Source: JAIBCC01 sp963763855 (lineage in GTDB: Bacteria > Acidobacteriota > Blastocatellia > Pyrinomonadales > Pyrinomonadaceae). Taken from it: DNA of 64,000 nucleotides. Shown here one piece after another: positions 26,753 through 36,234 of this stretch (positions are counted from its first letter, which is position 1; the number at the start of each line of letters is the position of its first letter). The notes under the pieces are model-generated. The model was not told the DNA's origin. It made no database searches and saw only the letters and a list, made by a program, of their open reading frames with translations. Both the position numbers and the translations under genes were made by a program. The stretch is from NCBI GenBank assembly GCA_963763855.1, contig CAVXPU010000005.1, forward strand, positions 1,736,001 to 1,800,000, given 5' to 3'.

Positions 26753-26850
26753 CGCGGAGAAACGCGGATTTAAGAAAAGATTTTATAAATAGTTTTAATC
26801 ATTTCCTAATCTCTCTTTATCCACGTCATCCGTGTTAATCCGCGGCAAAA
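26738..26850. repeat. CGCGGAT-type palindromic intergenic element, copy 2
   Basis: The left arm (26738-26774) reads TTAGCCGCAGATTAACGCGG. The right arm (26817-26850), read on the minus strand, is TTTTGCCGCGGATTAACACG. An AT-rich loop of about 40 bp lies between. The left arm encodes the last residues and stop of the DUF523 gene. Confidence 0.75.
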
Positions 26851-26858
26851 ATAACATT

Positions 26859-27845
26859 ATGAAATATCGAAAACTTAGGAATTTGGAAGTTTCCGCCATC
26901 GGTTTGGGCTGTATGGGAATGTCGGAATTTTACGGCGAAACGAATGATGCAGAATCAATCGCGGTTATTCATCGAGCGTTGGAAATTGGGCGTTAATTTT
27001 CTCGATACGGCTGATATGTATGGACCGTTTATCAACGAAGAATTGGTCGGAAACGCAATTAAAGGAATTCGACAAGAAGTTTGTCATTGCGACCAAATGC
27101 GGAATCGTTCGTGATGCTGCAAATCACTTTAGTTCGTGGACTTAACGGCAAACCTGAATACATTAAACAGTCGTGCGAAGCGAGTTTGAAGCGTTTGAAA
27201 ATTGACGAAATTGATCTTTATTATTTGCATCGAGTTGATCCTGAAACGCCGATTGAAGAATCGGTCGGGGCAATGGCGAGATTAGTTGAAGAAGGAAAAA
27301 TTCGCTTTATCGGTTTGTCCGAAGCAAATGCTGAAACCTTGAAACGTGCCAGCAAAGTTCACGAAATCGAGGCTTTGCAGAGTGAATATTCTTTATGGAC
27401 ACGCGAACCCGAAGACGAAATTTTGCAAACCTGCCGCGAACTCGGCATCGGATTCGTGCCATTTTCGCCACTCGGACGCGGATTTTTATCCGGCGAAATT
27501 AAACGATTTGAAGATTTGGAAGCTGACGATTACCGACGAATGTCGCCACGATTTATGGGCGAAAATTTTGCTAAAAATCTCGAAGTAGTGAAAAAGGTCG
27601 AAGAAATCGCCAACGAAAAAGGCTGCTTACCGTCCCAACTCGCACTCGCTTGGGTGCTGGCTCAAGGCGAACATATCGTGCCGATTCCGGGAACAAAACG
27701 CCTCAAATATCTCGAACAAAACGCCGAATCAGTCAATATTGAATTAACGGCTGATGATTTGAGCCGAATTGACGAAATCGCTCCAAAAGGCTTTGCTTCC
27801 GGTGAACGCTATCCGCCGCAATATATGTCAAACGTGAATAAGTAG
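26859..27845 (+). pseudogene. Aldo/keto reductase (YajO/perakine-reductase-like), frameshifted near the 5' end
   Basis: The start LRNLEVSAIGLGCMGMSEFY is followed by a stop, but removing one G in GGG near 26990 continues as NFLDTADMYGPFINEELVGN. A further shift near 27065 gives KKFVIATKCGIV, and another near 27125 joins the long intact part from about 27135: GKPEYIKQSCEASLKRL, IDLYYLHRVDPETPIEE, and the VPIPGTKRLKYLEQN cofactor end. The catalytic Asp, Tyr, Lys and His are all recoverable. The reconstructed length (about 328 residues) is normal. As written, only an N-terminally truncated protein could be made. Confidence 0.85.
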
Positions 27846-27851
27846 TTTTTT

Positions 27852-28379
27852 ATGAATAAATGTTTTCAAAAATTTGATTTAGCGGGCTTTTGGGATGATT
27901 CTGACTATTTCACAAGTCCTGATGAAATAACTGTTGAAAGAGTTTTAGATGCTGAAAATAAATTAGGCTACAAACTTCCCGAATCTTACATTCAATTGAT
28001 GAGAACTAAGAATGGTGGAAGTTCAAAAAAGGATTGTTTTCCAACAACTAATCCAACTTCTTGGGCGGAAGATCATATTGCAATTTCTGGAATCAAAGGA
28101 CTTGGCGGAACGTGGGGAATTGATTCCGATGATTTGGGTAATCAGCATTGTATTGATGAATGGGGCTATCCCGAAATTGGAATTGCGGTTTGCGAATGTC
28201 CTTCGGCAGGACACGATATGATAATGCTGGATTATCGAAAAAATGGTAAGAGTGGTGAACCAGAAGTTGTCCATGTTGATGTTGAATCAGATGAGCCAAC
28301 AATTACTTTTTTAGCCAAGGACTTTGAAGCTTTTATTGTTGGATTAGTTGATGTGGAAATGTTCGATTTATCAGAGTAA
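27852..28379 (+). CDS. SMI1/KNR4 (SUKH-1) family protein
   Basis: The 175-residue protein opens with a helix, then the SUKH signature LPESYIQLMRTKNGGS and the strand pattern IKGLGGTWGIDSDDL. The family's 'GIAVCECPSAGHDMIMLDY' block follows, and it ends with EAFIVGLVD. In bacteria, SUKH proteins are common immunity proteins of polymorphic toxin systems and also occur alone as housekeeping scaffolds. No toxin gene is adjacent, so its partner is unknown. It starts 6 bp after the broken reductase and ends 6 bp before the transglutaminase-like gene. Confidence 0.88.
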   Translation: MNKCFQKFDLAGFWDDSDYFTSPDEITVERVLDAENKLGYKLPESYIQLMRTKNGGSSKKDCFPTTNPTSWAEDHIAISGIKGLGGTWGIDSDDLGNQHCIDEWGYPEIGIAVCECPSAGHDMIMLDYRKNGKSGEPEVVHVDVESDEPTITFLAKDFEAFIVGLVDVEMFDLSE

Positions 28380-28385
28380 AAAAAG

Positions 28386-29038
28386 ATGGAAAATTATTTA
28401 CAACCAACGGAATTTCTAAACTTTGACGACAAAAGAGTCCGCGAATTTGCCACGAAAAATGCCGTCGGCGATTCTGATATTGAACGGGCGAAAAGCCTCT
28501 ATCTAGCCGTCCGCGATGGCTTTCAATACAATCCGTATTTCCTTGATTTACGCCGCGAAGGCTTGCAGGCGAGCGATTTACTCATACGAAATCGCGGATA
28601 TTGCGTCGAAAAAGCGGTGTTGCTTTCCGCGTGTGCGAGAGCCGTCGGGATTCCGAGTCGGTTGAGTTTTTACATCGTCAAAAACCACATCGCAACCGGA
28701 AAACTTAGAAGAAATTTTGAAGTCAAACGAACTCGTTTTCCACGGTGCATCTGAGATGTTTTTAGAAGGGAAATGGATGAAAGGCGACTCCGGCGTTTAA
28801 CTTGAATTTGTGTAAATATCTCGGCGTTGAACCTCTCGAATTTGACGGCAAAACCGATTCAATTTTTCAGGAATTCGACCACAAAGGAAATAGCTTTATG
28901 GCTTATCTCCACGATTACGGAGATTTCAACGATTTGCCGTATGATCTTTATTTAGAAGAATTAAAGAAACATTATCCGCATATTTTTGAGAATGAGAGAT
29001 ATACGAAAGGTGATTTGGTTTACGATTTTTCGGGTTAA
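28386..29038 (+). pseudogene. Transglutaminase-like domain protein, frameshifted
   Basis: The first segment contains the transglutaminase core, including the cysteine site NRGYCVEKAVLLSACARA (Cys of the Cys-His-Asp triad) and GIPSRLSFYIVKNHIAT. Two single-base insertions, near 28710 (an extra A in CTTAGAAG) and near 28787 (an extra G in AAAGGCG), break the frame. Correcting them joins LVFHGASEMFLEGKWMK and ATPAFNLNLCKYLG to the C-terminal part, which runs to the stop at 29038. The restored length is about 216 residues. Small bacterial transglutaminase-like proteins act as peptidases or amidases; the substrate is unknown. Confidence 0.8.
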
Positions 29039-29110
29039 TCAAAATCAACAAAAATTTGCAGCGAAAGTGCAGATATGTTAAAACATTGAACACACAAGGT
29101 TAAGATTTTT

Positions 29111-31899
29111 ATGCCCCACGAAACGAATCAAAATCCGGAACAAATCTCACGCGATTTGATTGACAAGCATCTCATCGCTTGTGGTTGGAGCGTTCAAAGC
29201 AAAAAGAAAATCAATCTTGGCGAATCATTGGGTGTAGCGGTGCGCGAATATCAAACCGATGTTGGTCCGGCAGATTATGTTTTGTTTGTCGATAAAAAGC
29301 CTGTCGGCGTGATTGAGGCGAAGAAAGAAGATGAAGGCTTGCATCTAACCCAGGTTGAAGATCAATCATCCGATTACGCAAAAGCTAAACTCAAATATCT
29401 TAATAATGATCCGCTGCCGTTTGTTTATGAAAGCACGGGCGAACTTACACGCTTTACCGATTACCGGGATTTGAAACCTCGTTCGCGTCCGATTTTTTCG
29501 TTTCATAAACCGGAAACTTTGCGTGATTTGCTGAAAACCGACACTCTGCGAAATAGTCTGCAAACGATTCGACATTTGCCGACCGAAGGTTTACGCGATT
29601 GTCAGATTACGGCGATTACGAATCTCGAAGAATCTTTCAAAAAGAATCAACCGCGTTCGCTGATTCAGATGGCGACAGGTTCGGGTAAAACTTTTACGGC
29701 GATTACGTTTATTTATCGTCTGCTCAAATACACTAATGCCAAGCGGATTTTGTTTATTGTCGATACAAAAAATTTGGGCGAACAAGCCGAACAGGAATTC
29801 ATGGCTTTCCTGCCGAATGATGATAACCGTAAATTTACCGAGCTTTATGGCGTTCATCGTTTGAAGTCGTCATTTATCCCCACAGACAATCAGGTTTATA
29901 TCAGCACCATTCAGCGGCTTTATTCGGTTTTGCGTGGGCGTGAATTGGATGAATCGAGCGAGGAAACAAATCCCAACGAATTCTTATGGCAGCCGAAAGA
30001 ACCGCAAGCCGTAGAATACAATCCGAAATTGCCGATCGAGTTTTTCGATTTTGTCGTGATTGATGAATGTCATCGTTCGATTTACAACCTTTGGAAACAG
30101 GTTTTGGAATATTTCGATGCGTTTCAGATCGGTTTGACGGCTACGCCTGATAACCGCACTTTCGGCTATTTCAATCAAAATGTCGTCAGCGAATATAAAC
30201 ACGAGCAAGCGGTGATTGACGGCGTAAATGTCGGCTTCAACAATTATCTGATCGAAACGGAAGTTACCCAAGCAAGGTGCGACAGCTTAAGATGAAAGAA
30301 TTCGTTGACCGACGCGAAAAACTTTCACGCAAAAAGCGTTGGGAACAATTGGACGAAGACATTACTTACACCGCGACCGAGCTTGATAAATCGGTCGTAA
30401 ATCCCAATCAGATTCGACTGGTTATTAGAACTTTCAAAGAACATTTGCCGAAAATGTTTCCTGACCGCTTCGACGAAAATGGCGAATTTGAAGTGCCGAA
30501 AACTTTGATCTTCGCCAAAACTGACAGCCACGCCGACGATATTATCCAGATCGTCCGCGAAGAATTCGGCGAAGAAAATCGCTTTTGCAAAAAGATAACA
30601 TATAAAGCCGATGAAGATCCGAAATCCGTTTTGTCGCAGTTTCGCAATGATTATCATCCGCGAATTGCCGTCACGGTGGATATGATCGCCACCGGAACAG
30701 ATGTAAAACCGCTCGAATGTTTGCTCTTTATGCGTGACGTGCGAAGCCGCAATTATTTTGAACAGATGAAAGGTCGCGGCACGCGGACGATCACGCTCGA
30801 CGCATTGCGAAAGGTTACGCCGACGGCGAAATTTGCCAAAGATCATTTTGTAATTGTGGATGCCGTTGGCGTAACGAAAAGCTGTAAAACCGACAGCCGT
30901 CCGCTGGAGCAAAAAGCCCGGCGTGGCTTTGAAAGATTTGCTTGGATGCGGTCGCGGTTGGCGTGCGTGAAGAAGATATTTTTTCGATCTCGCCAATCGC
31001 CTGTTGCAGGCTTGACCGGCAAATCAGCGAAAAACAGCGTGAGCAATTTAAGGAGCAGGCAAAAGGCAAAACGGCGAGTGAGATCGCTGCCGAGCTTCAT
31101 TTCCGTTTACAGTCCCGATAGGCTCGACGATATCGAAGCCGAGATCGTTTCCGCTAATCCGAGTCTTACGCCTGAAGAGGTAAATGCAAAGCTCAAGCGG
31201 CAGCACGAGCAAATAATCGAAAAAGCGGCGGCGGTTTTTACGGGCGAATTTAATGAATTTGTCGAAAATGTCCGCAAATCGCTCGATCAGATTATTGACA
31301 TCATCAATCCCGACAAGGTTACAAAAGTCGGTTGGGACGAAGAAGAACGCGAGGCGGCGACAAATACGATCAGCGAATTTGCTATCTGGATTCTGGAAAA
31401 TAAAGACGAGATCACGGCTTTGCAGATATTTTATAATCTTCCGTTTCGCCGTCGTGAACTGACTTTCAAAATGATTCGCGATCTCTGCGACAAGTTGAAA
31501 ATGGAACGACCGAAGATTGCTCCGCTCAATGTTTGGCAGGCATATCAGCAGTTGGGCGAAACCGAAGGAGCGGCAAAAACCGAGCTGACGGCTTTGGTCG
31601 CCTTGATTCGCAAAACGTGCGGGATTGACGAAAAGTTGACGGATTTCGGCGTTGGCGTTGACCGCAGATTTCAAACGTGGGTTTTCGGCAAGCAATCGGG
31701 AGCCTTGAAATTTAATGAAGAACAGATGCAATGGCTGAGAATGATCAAAGACCACGTTGCCACCTCGTTTCATATTCAGCGTGATGATTTTGAATACGAA
31801 CCATTCGCACCCGCCGGCGGATTAGGCAAAATGTATCAGCTTTTCGGCGACCAGATGGAACCGATCATTGAAGAGATAAACGAAGCTCTAGCGGCATAA
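29111..31899 (+). pseudogene. hsdR: Type I restriction enzyme R subunit, several frameshifts
   Basis: HsdR is the ATP-driven translocase and endonuclease of type I systems. About 930 residues are recoverable, a normal length. N-terminal nuclease PD-(D/E)XK: Asp in DYVLFVDKK and the pair in VIEAKKE. Walker A is MATGSGKTFTA, the DECH box VIDECHRS, and helicase motif VI lies around MKGRGTRTI. Shifts occur at about 30275-30292 (between EVTQ and KMKEFVDRR) and across 30918-31110, where the true frame reads DLLDAVAVGVREEDIFSI and KEQAKGKTASEIAAELH. All functional motifs are kept. The gene is read from ATG 29111, with an untranslated gap of 72 bp behind the previous gene. Confidence 0.88.
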
Positions 31900-31912
31900 A
31901 AAAGTTCGACAA

Positions 31913-32076
31913 GTCCGACAAACTTCAGTTTGTCGAACCGTTTGGCAGAAGACAAGTTGAGGTTTTTCGATAAAGCTAAAGTTGTCGAATGATTTAGCGA
32001 GCAACAAACTGAAGAAGTCCGATAAACTTTAGTTTGTCGCACGCTTGGCACATCAACAAACTGAAGTTTGTTGGAC
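31913..32076. repeat. REP palindrome cluster between hsdR and hsdS
   Basis: Three 23-bp units occur: 31913-31935 (forward), 32017-32039 (forward) and 32054-32076 (reverse). Each unit is a GTCC head followed by a near-perfect palindrome of the type AACAAACTTCAGTTTGTT, with T/C and A/G changes that keep pairing. A degenerate half-unit lies at 32002-32013. The last unit ends 9 bp before the hsdS start. Confidence 0.85.
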
Positions 32077-32085
32077 ATTTGCAAA

Positions 32086-33377
32086 ATGATTAACAAAAAC
32101 GAATTACCGAAAAATTGGGAATGGGTAAAGTTGAAGGATATCTGGGCAATTGTATTCAGGTGGAACGCCTTCAACAAAAGAAAACTCCTATTGGGGAGAC
32201 GAAATATCTTGGATAATTTCCTGCTAAAGATTTATCGAGGATATAATGAAGAATATATTTCGAAAAGGTCGCAAATCAATATCAGAGAAGATTTTGAAAG
32301 ATTGTACGCAAGAATAATTCGGAAAGAAGGTGACATTGTTTTCATCCGAGTTACAATCGATTGGACGAAATATTCAAATGAATTTAATACAGAATCAACG
32401 TTTCAAATTATAGTGCAATTTTGAAAGGGAATTCAAATTAGCTTTTTCTTATACTATTATCTTGAATCACTATCTCCAAAAATTTTGACGAAATTAGAAA
32501 GTGACGTGGAACTACTCCAAGCAAATATCGGAACAAATTTAATTAAGAACTTTGTATTCCCACTTCCACCGCTTGCCGAGCAGGAACGGATTGTCGCCAA
32601 AATCGAAGAACTCTTTTCGGAATTGGACGCCGGAATCGAAAGCCTCAAAACCGCCCAAGCACAATTAAAAATCTATCGCCAAGCCGTCTTGAAATATGCG
32701 TTTGAAGGCAAACTCACAAATGAAAATGTGAACGAAGGCGAATTGCCGAAGGGTTGGAAGATGGGAAAGATTAGAAGATGTCGCAGAGAAAATTACTGAT
32801 GGGGAGCATTTTCAGACCTAAAACTCAGGCGACAGGAATTCCTTTCTTGTCAGCCAAAGATGTAAGAGAAAACGGAGTTTCATTTGAAAATCCACTTTTT
32901 ATCAGCGAAGAAACTGCTCAAAAAGCCTTACAAAGATGTAATCCTCAAACAGGCGATATTTTAATTGTGAGTCGTGGTGCAACTGTTGGCAGAATGTGCA
33001 TTGTCACAACTGATAAAGTTTTCTGCCTTCTTGGAAGCGTAATCTTGATAAAAGTAAATGTGTCAATACTTAGCAAATATCTAAATTACGTTTTGAAATC
33101 GCCTTTAGTAAATCGGAAAATCGTTTCTGTTTCTGGGGCAACGGCACAACAAGCAATTTATCTGAGAGACATAAAAAGTATCATCTTTCCACTTTGCCCA
33201 CTCGAAGAACAACAACGCATTGTCGAAGAAATCGAAAGCCGACTGAGCGTCTGCGATAAACTCGAAGAAACCATCGCCGCCAGCCTGAAACAATCCGAAG
33301 TCCTGCGGCAAAGCATTCTGAAAAAAGCGTTTGAGGGGAAATTGGTCAACCAAGTCCAACAAACTTCAGTTTGTTGA
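32086..33377 (+). pseudogene. hsdS: Type I restriction specificity subunit, heavily frameshifted
   Basis: HsdS selects the target sequence through two recognition domains. Start NELPKNWEWVKLKDI. The first recognition domain appears only out of frame, where about 32156-32215 reads SGGTPSTKENSYWGDEISW, the HsdS hallmark. The central conserved helix is LPPLAEQERIVAKIEELFSEL and LKYAFEGKLT. The second domain starts GWKMGKI and is read in another frame (FLSAKDVRENGVSF, ILIVSRGATVGRM). The final helix LEEQQRIVEEIESRLS ends with KKAFEGKLV. At least five indels are needed over 1.3 kb. The last codons and stop come from a REP palindrome (33354-33376). About 430 residues would be normal. Confidence 0.82.
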
Positions 33378-33493
33378 TGTGCCGGGCAAACGACAAACTA
33401 AAGTTTATCGGACATCTCAGTTTGTTGATGTGCCGGGCGAGCGACAAACTGAAGTTTATCGGACAATTAACAACAAACTGAAGTTTGTTGGAC
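33354..33493. repeat. REP palindrome cluster between hsdS and the RAYT gene
   Basis: Full units are at 33354-33376 (forward), 33391-33413, 33442-33464 and 33471-33493 (reverse). A half-unit CAGTTTGTTGATGTGCCGGG at 33418-33437 repeats the sequence following the first unit, so a 50-bp segment (REP plus GATGTGCCGGGC spacer plus reverse REP) is tandemly duplicated. The stop of hsdS lies in the first unit. The last unit ends 5 bp before the RAYT start. Confidence 0.85.
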
Positions 33494-33498
33494 ATTTT

Positions 33499-34227
33499 AT
33501 GAGTCATTTTGAATACAAACAATTTTATGAAAGGAATCGCCCGCATATTCATCCGCCGGACGCGACTTTGTTTGTTACATTTCGTTTGGCTGGTTCTATT
33601 CCGAAATCAACGATCAAGGAATATCAGGCAAGAAAGGAATGGCTAGACAAGGAATTGTTGAGAATCGGACGTGAGGTAACGACGAATCCGTCTGAGAGTG
33701 CGGAGAAACAGCAAGAAAGGCTTGTGGAATTTCATCGTAGCTGGTTTCGTAAGTTCGAAGATATTTTGCACGATGCTAAAGATGGACCGATGTGGCTTGG
33801 TGAATCTGAAATCAGGCAAATCGTTGCCGACAAATTGCTTGAAGATGATGGCAAAAAGTATCGTCTGGATGCTTTTTCGATTATGTCGAATCACGTTCAC
33901 GTTGTTTTTAAGCCAAATATTTCCGAAACCAATTTGATTGAGGATAAATCGTCAAAACGCCCAAAATTTGTGAGCGAAGAAGCGACACTTGCGGAAATAA
34001 TGCAATCATTAAAAGGCGTGACCGCAAGGAAAGCTAACATCGCTTTGAAACGAAGCGGCTCATTTTGGGAAAAGGAAAGTTACGATCATTATATCCGCGA
34101 TGACGCCGAATTTTACCGAATCGTCAAATACACGTTGAATAATCCGGTGAAGGCAAAACTCGTAAATCATTGGAAAGACTGGGAAGGAAATTATTTAGCA
34201 GAAAGATTGTCAGATAAAGTCCGATAA
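33499..34227 (+). CDS. REP-associated tyrosine transposase (RAYT, Y1/HuH family)
   Basis: The 242-residue protein starts MSHFEYKQFYERNRPHIHPP. It carries the Y1-transposase core: FVTFRLAGS at the start, the metal-binding HuH motif in IMSNHVHVVFKP, and the catalytic-Tyr region GSFWEKESYDHYIRDD followed by YRIVKYTLNNPVKAKLV. These are the features of RAYTs, single-copy IS200/IS605 relatives that nick REP hairpins. REP clusters lie directly on both sides and its stop codon is inside the first downstream unit. A longer frame from 33331 runs through the REP cluster and is not used. It interrupts the hsdS-hsdM order of the restriction locus. Confidence 0.9.
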   Translation: MSHFEYKQFYERNRPHIHPPDATLFVTFRLAGSIPKSTIKEYQARKEWLDKELLRIGREVTTNPSESAEKQQERLVEFHRSWFRKFEDILHDAKDGPMWLGESEIRQIVADKLLEDDGKKYRLDAFSIMSNHVHVVFKPNISETNLIEDKSSKRPKFVSEEATLAEIMQSLKGVTARKANIALKRSGSFWEKESYDHYIRDDAEFYRIVKYTLNNPVKAKLVNHWKDWEGNYLAERLSDKVR

Positions 34228-34454
34228 ACTTCAGTTTGTCGAATGGATTAACGAGAAATCAAGTTGAGGATTTCCAATCAGACTAAACTTTTCAATTGCT
34301 TAGCAGAACAACAAACTGAAGTTGGTTGGACAATGTCCGATTGTCCGATAAACTTTAGTTTGTCGAATGGTCTAGCGAGAAGACAAGATAATGTTTTCAA
34401 ATAACCTAGACTTTTCGATTGCTCAAGACAGCAACAAACTGAAGTTTGGTGGAC
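34219..34454. repeat. REP palindrome cluster between the RAYT gene and hsdM
   Basis: Units are at 34219-34241 (forward), 34309-34331 (reverse), 34343-34365 (forward) and 34432-34454 (reverse). They are arranged as two convergent pairs about 90-110 bp long, the usual BIME layout. The spacers are related: each contains an AGCGAGAAG or GCAGAACAAC tract and a CTTTTCAATTGCT/CTTTTCGATTGCT tract. The last unit stops 9 bp before the hsdM ATG, so its hairpin could cover the translation start. Confidence 0.85.
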
Positions 34455-34463
34455 AATTATTTT

Positions 34464-35948
34464 ATGGACGCAAATACAAATTCAATCATCAGCAAAGTCT
34501 GGTCATTCTGCAATACACTTCGTGACGACGGCGTTTCTTACGGCGATTATCTCGAACAATTGACCTATCTTTTGTTTTTGAAAATGGCGGACGAATATTC
34601 AAAACCGCCGTATAACCGCAAGTTGCCGATTCCTGCCGAATACAGTTGGGAAAGCCTCGCCGGACTTCGCGGTGCTCCGCTCGAAATCCATTACGTCAAT
34701 GTTCTCCGAAATCTCGGCAACGAAAAAGGAATTCTCGGGCAGATTTTTACCAAGAGCCAAAACAAGATTCAAGACCCGGCAAAGCTCTATAAGTTGATTG
34801 ATTTAATCGGGAAAGAGAGTTGGAACGTAATCGGAGCGGACGTAAAAGGCGAGATTTACGAAGGACTTTTGGAGAAAAACGCGGAAGACACCAAAAGCGG
34901 TGCGGGACAATATTTCACGCCGCGTGCTTTGATTCGGGCAATGGTCGAATGCGTTCGCCCCGAACCGAATAAAACCATCGCCGATCCTGCGTGCGGAACG
35001 GGCGGATTTTTCCTTGCCGCTTATGATTTTCTGGCAAAAAGCTATTCGCTCGACCGCGACGAAAAAGAGTTTCTCAGATTCAAAACCTTTTTTGGAAATG
35101 AGATCGTCGCGGGAACCCGCCGTCTGGCTCTGATGAATTTGTTTCTGCATAATATCGGCGATATAGACAGCGAGAATTTTATCTCGTCCGCTGATGCTCT
35201 GATTGCTCCCGCGAGCGAAGGCTTCGATTACGTTTTGGCAAATCCGCCATTCGGCAAAAAGAGCAGTCAAACCTTCACCAACGAACAAGGCGAACAGGAA
35301 AAAGAAGACTTAACCTACAATCGGCAAGACTTTTGGGCAACTACGAGCAACAAACAGCTCAATTTCGTCCAACACATCAAGACAATGCTCAAAACAACGG
35401 GAAAAGCCGCCGTTGTTGTTCCCGACAATGTTTTGTTTGAAGGCGGAGCAGGTGAAACAGTCAGAAAGAAACTACTTGAAACGGTTGATTTACACACGAT
35501 TCTCAGACTGCCGACAGGAATTTTCTATGCCCAAGGCGTAAAGGCAAACGTCATATTTTTCGACGCTAAGCCAGCCGCAAAAGAGCCTTGGACAAAAGAA
35601 ATCTGGTATTACGATTATCGAACAAATGTTCACCACACCCTCAAGAAAAATCCGCTAAAATTATCAGATTTGCAGGATTTTATTGATTGCTACAATCCAG
35701 CCAATCGTCACAAACGCAAAGAAACGTTCGACGCAGAAACCAACCCAGAAGGAAAATGGCGAAAATTCACTTACGAAGAAATCATGAGCCGCGATAAGAC
35801 GAGTTTGGATATTAGTTGGATCAAAGATAAATCGCTCGCTGATTTAGATAATTTGCCTGACCCAGATGTTTTGGCGATGGAAATAATTGAGAATCTTGAA
35901 GCTGGCTTAGAGAATTTCCGAAGTATAGTTAGCAATATTTCGCTCTAG
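34464..35948 (+). CDS. hsdM: Type I restriction-modification DNA methylase subunit
   Basis: The 494-residue gamma-class adenine methyltransferase has the N-terminal helical domain VSYGDYLEQLTYLLFLKMADE and the SAM motif ADPACGTGGFFLAAYDFL. The catalytic motif NPPFGKKS (NPPY/F) and VVPDNVLFEGGAGE are intact. It is undamaged, unlike hsdR and hsdS. A TTG at 34446 would extend the frame into the REP repeat; the ATG at 34464 starts MDANTNSIISKVWSFC, which fits the family. No ribosome-binding site is visible next to it. In the absence of a working HsdS and HsdR it could not modify DNA alone. Confidence 0.92.
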   Translation: MDANTNSIISKVWSFCNTLRDDGVSYGDYLEQLTYLLFLKMADEYSKPPYNRKLPIPAEYSWESLAGLRGAPLEIHYVNVLRNLGNEKGILGQIFTKSQNKIQDPAKLYKLIDLIGKESWNVIGADVKGEIYEGLLEKNAEDTKSGAGQYFTPRALIRAMVECVRPEPNKTIADPACGTGGFFLAAYDFLAKSYSLDRDEKEFLRFKTFFGNEIVAGTRRLALMNLFLHNIGDIDSENFISSADALIAPASEGFDYVLANPPFGKKSSQTFTNEQGEQEKEDLTYNRQDFWATTSNKQLNFVQHIKTMLKTTGKAAVVVPDNVLFEGGAGETVRKKLLETVDLHTILRLPTGIFYAQGVKANVIFFDAKPAAKEPWTKEIWYYDYRTNVHHTLKKNPLKLSDLQDFIDCYNPANRHKRKETFDAETNPEGKWRKFTYEEIMSRDKTSLDISWIKDKSLADLDNLPDPDVLAMEIIENLEAGLENFRSIVSNISL

Positions 35949-35956
35949 AATCATAA

Positions 35957-36234
35957 ATGTCTAAGCTCACAAAATCACAATTTAGAAAATTCATCGAATG
36001 CCCGAATGAATTTTGGCTGGCTCTGCATCATCCGGAGTTGGCTGGGGATGAAATCTCGCTAAATATTGCGTTTCGCGAAGACCGCGGCTGGCGTCTTCAG
36101 AAGTCCTCGCGGCGAAAAAAGCGAATCCAAAGGCAGAAACGTCCGCTTGGGAACGCGAGATTGATAAATTGGTTTACGGATTATACGAATTGACAGCGGA
36201 AGAAATAGCGATTGTCGAGGGCGTGGGAAAGTAA
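35957..36234 (+). pseudogene. Chimeric remnant: DUF2779 N-terminus joined to a methylase C-terminus
   Basis: The first 119 bp (35957 to about 36075) encode LTKSQFRKFIECPNEFWLAL and closely match the 5' end of the complete DUF2779 gene at 37160, both in protein and in many bases. The match stops abruptly after ATTGCGTTTCG. From there to the TAA at 36234 another frame reads VLAAKKANPKAETSAWEREI and DKLVYGLYELTAEEIAIVEG. This is the usual C-terminal tail of Eco57I-like or type IIG DNA methylases, of which the rest is missing. The remnant begins 8 bp after hsdM. It is a scar of two gene losses or a recombination junction. Confidence 0.7.

Noticed and set aside
30325..30996. 223-residue antisense open frame inside hsdR
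   Set aside because: It is a mirror of the coding frame; codon pattern and motifs belong to hsdR on the plus strand.
33331..33498. Upstream extension of the RAYT frame
   Set aside because: The extra residues are translated REP repeats, not RAYT-like sequence; the ATG at 33499 fits the family.
31913..34454. CRISPR array
   Set aside because: The repeats are palindromic, occur in both orientations, have uneven spacing and lack cas genes; they fit REPs next to a RAYT.
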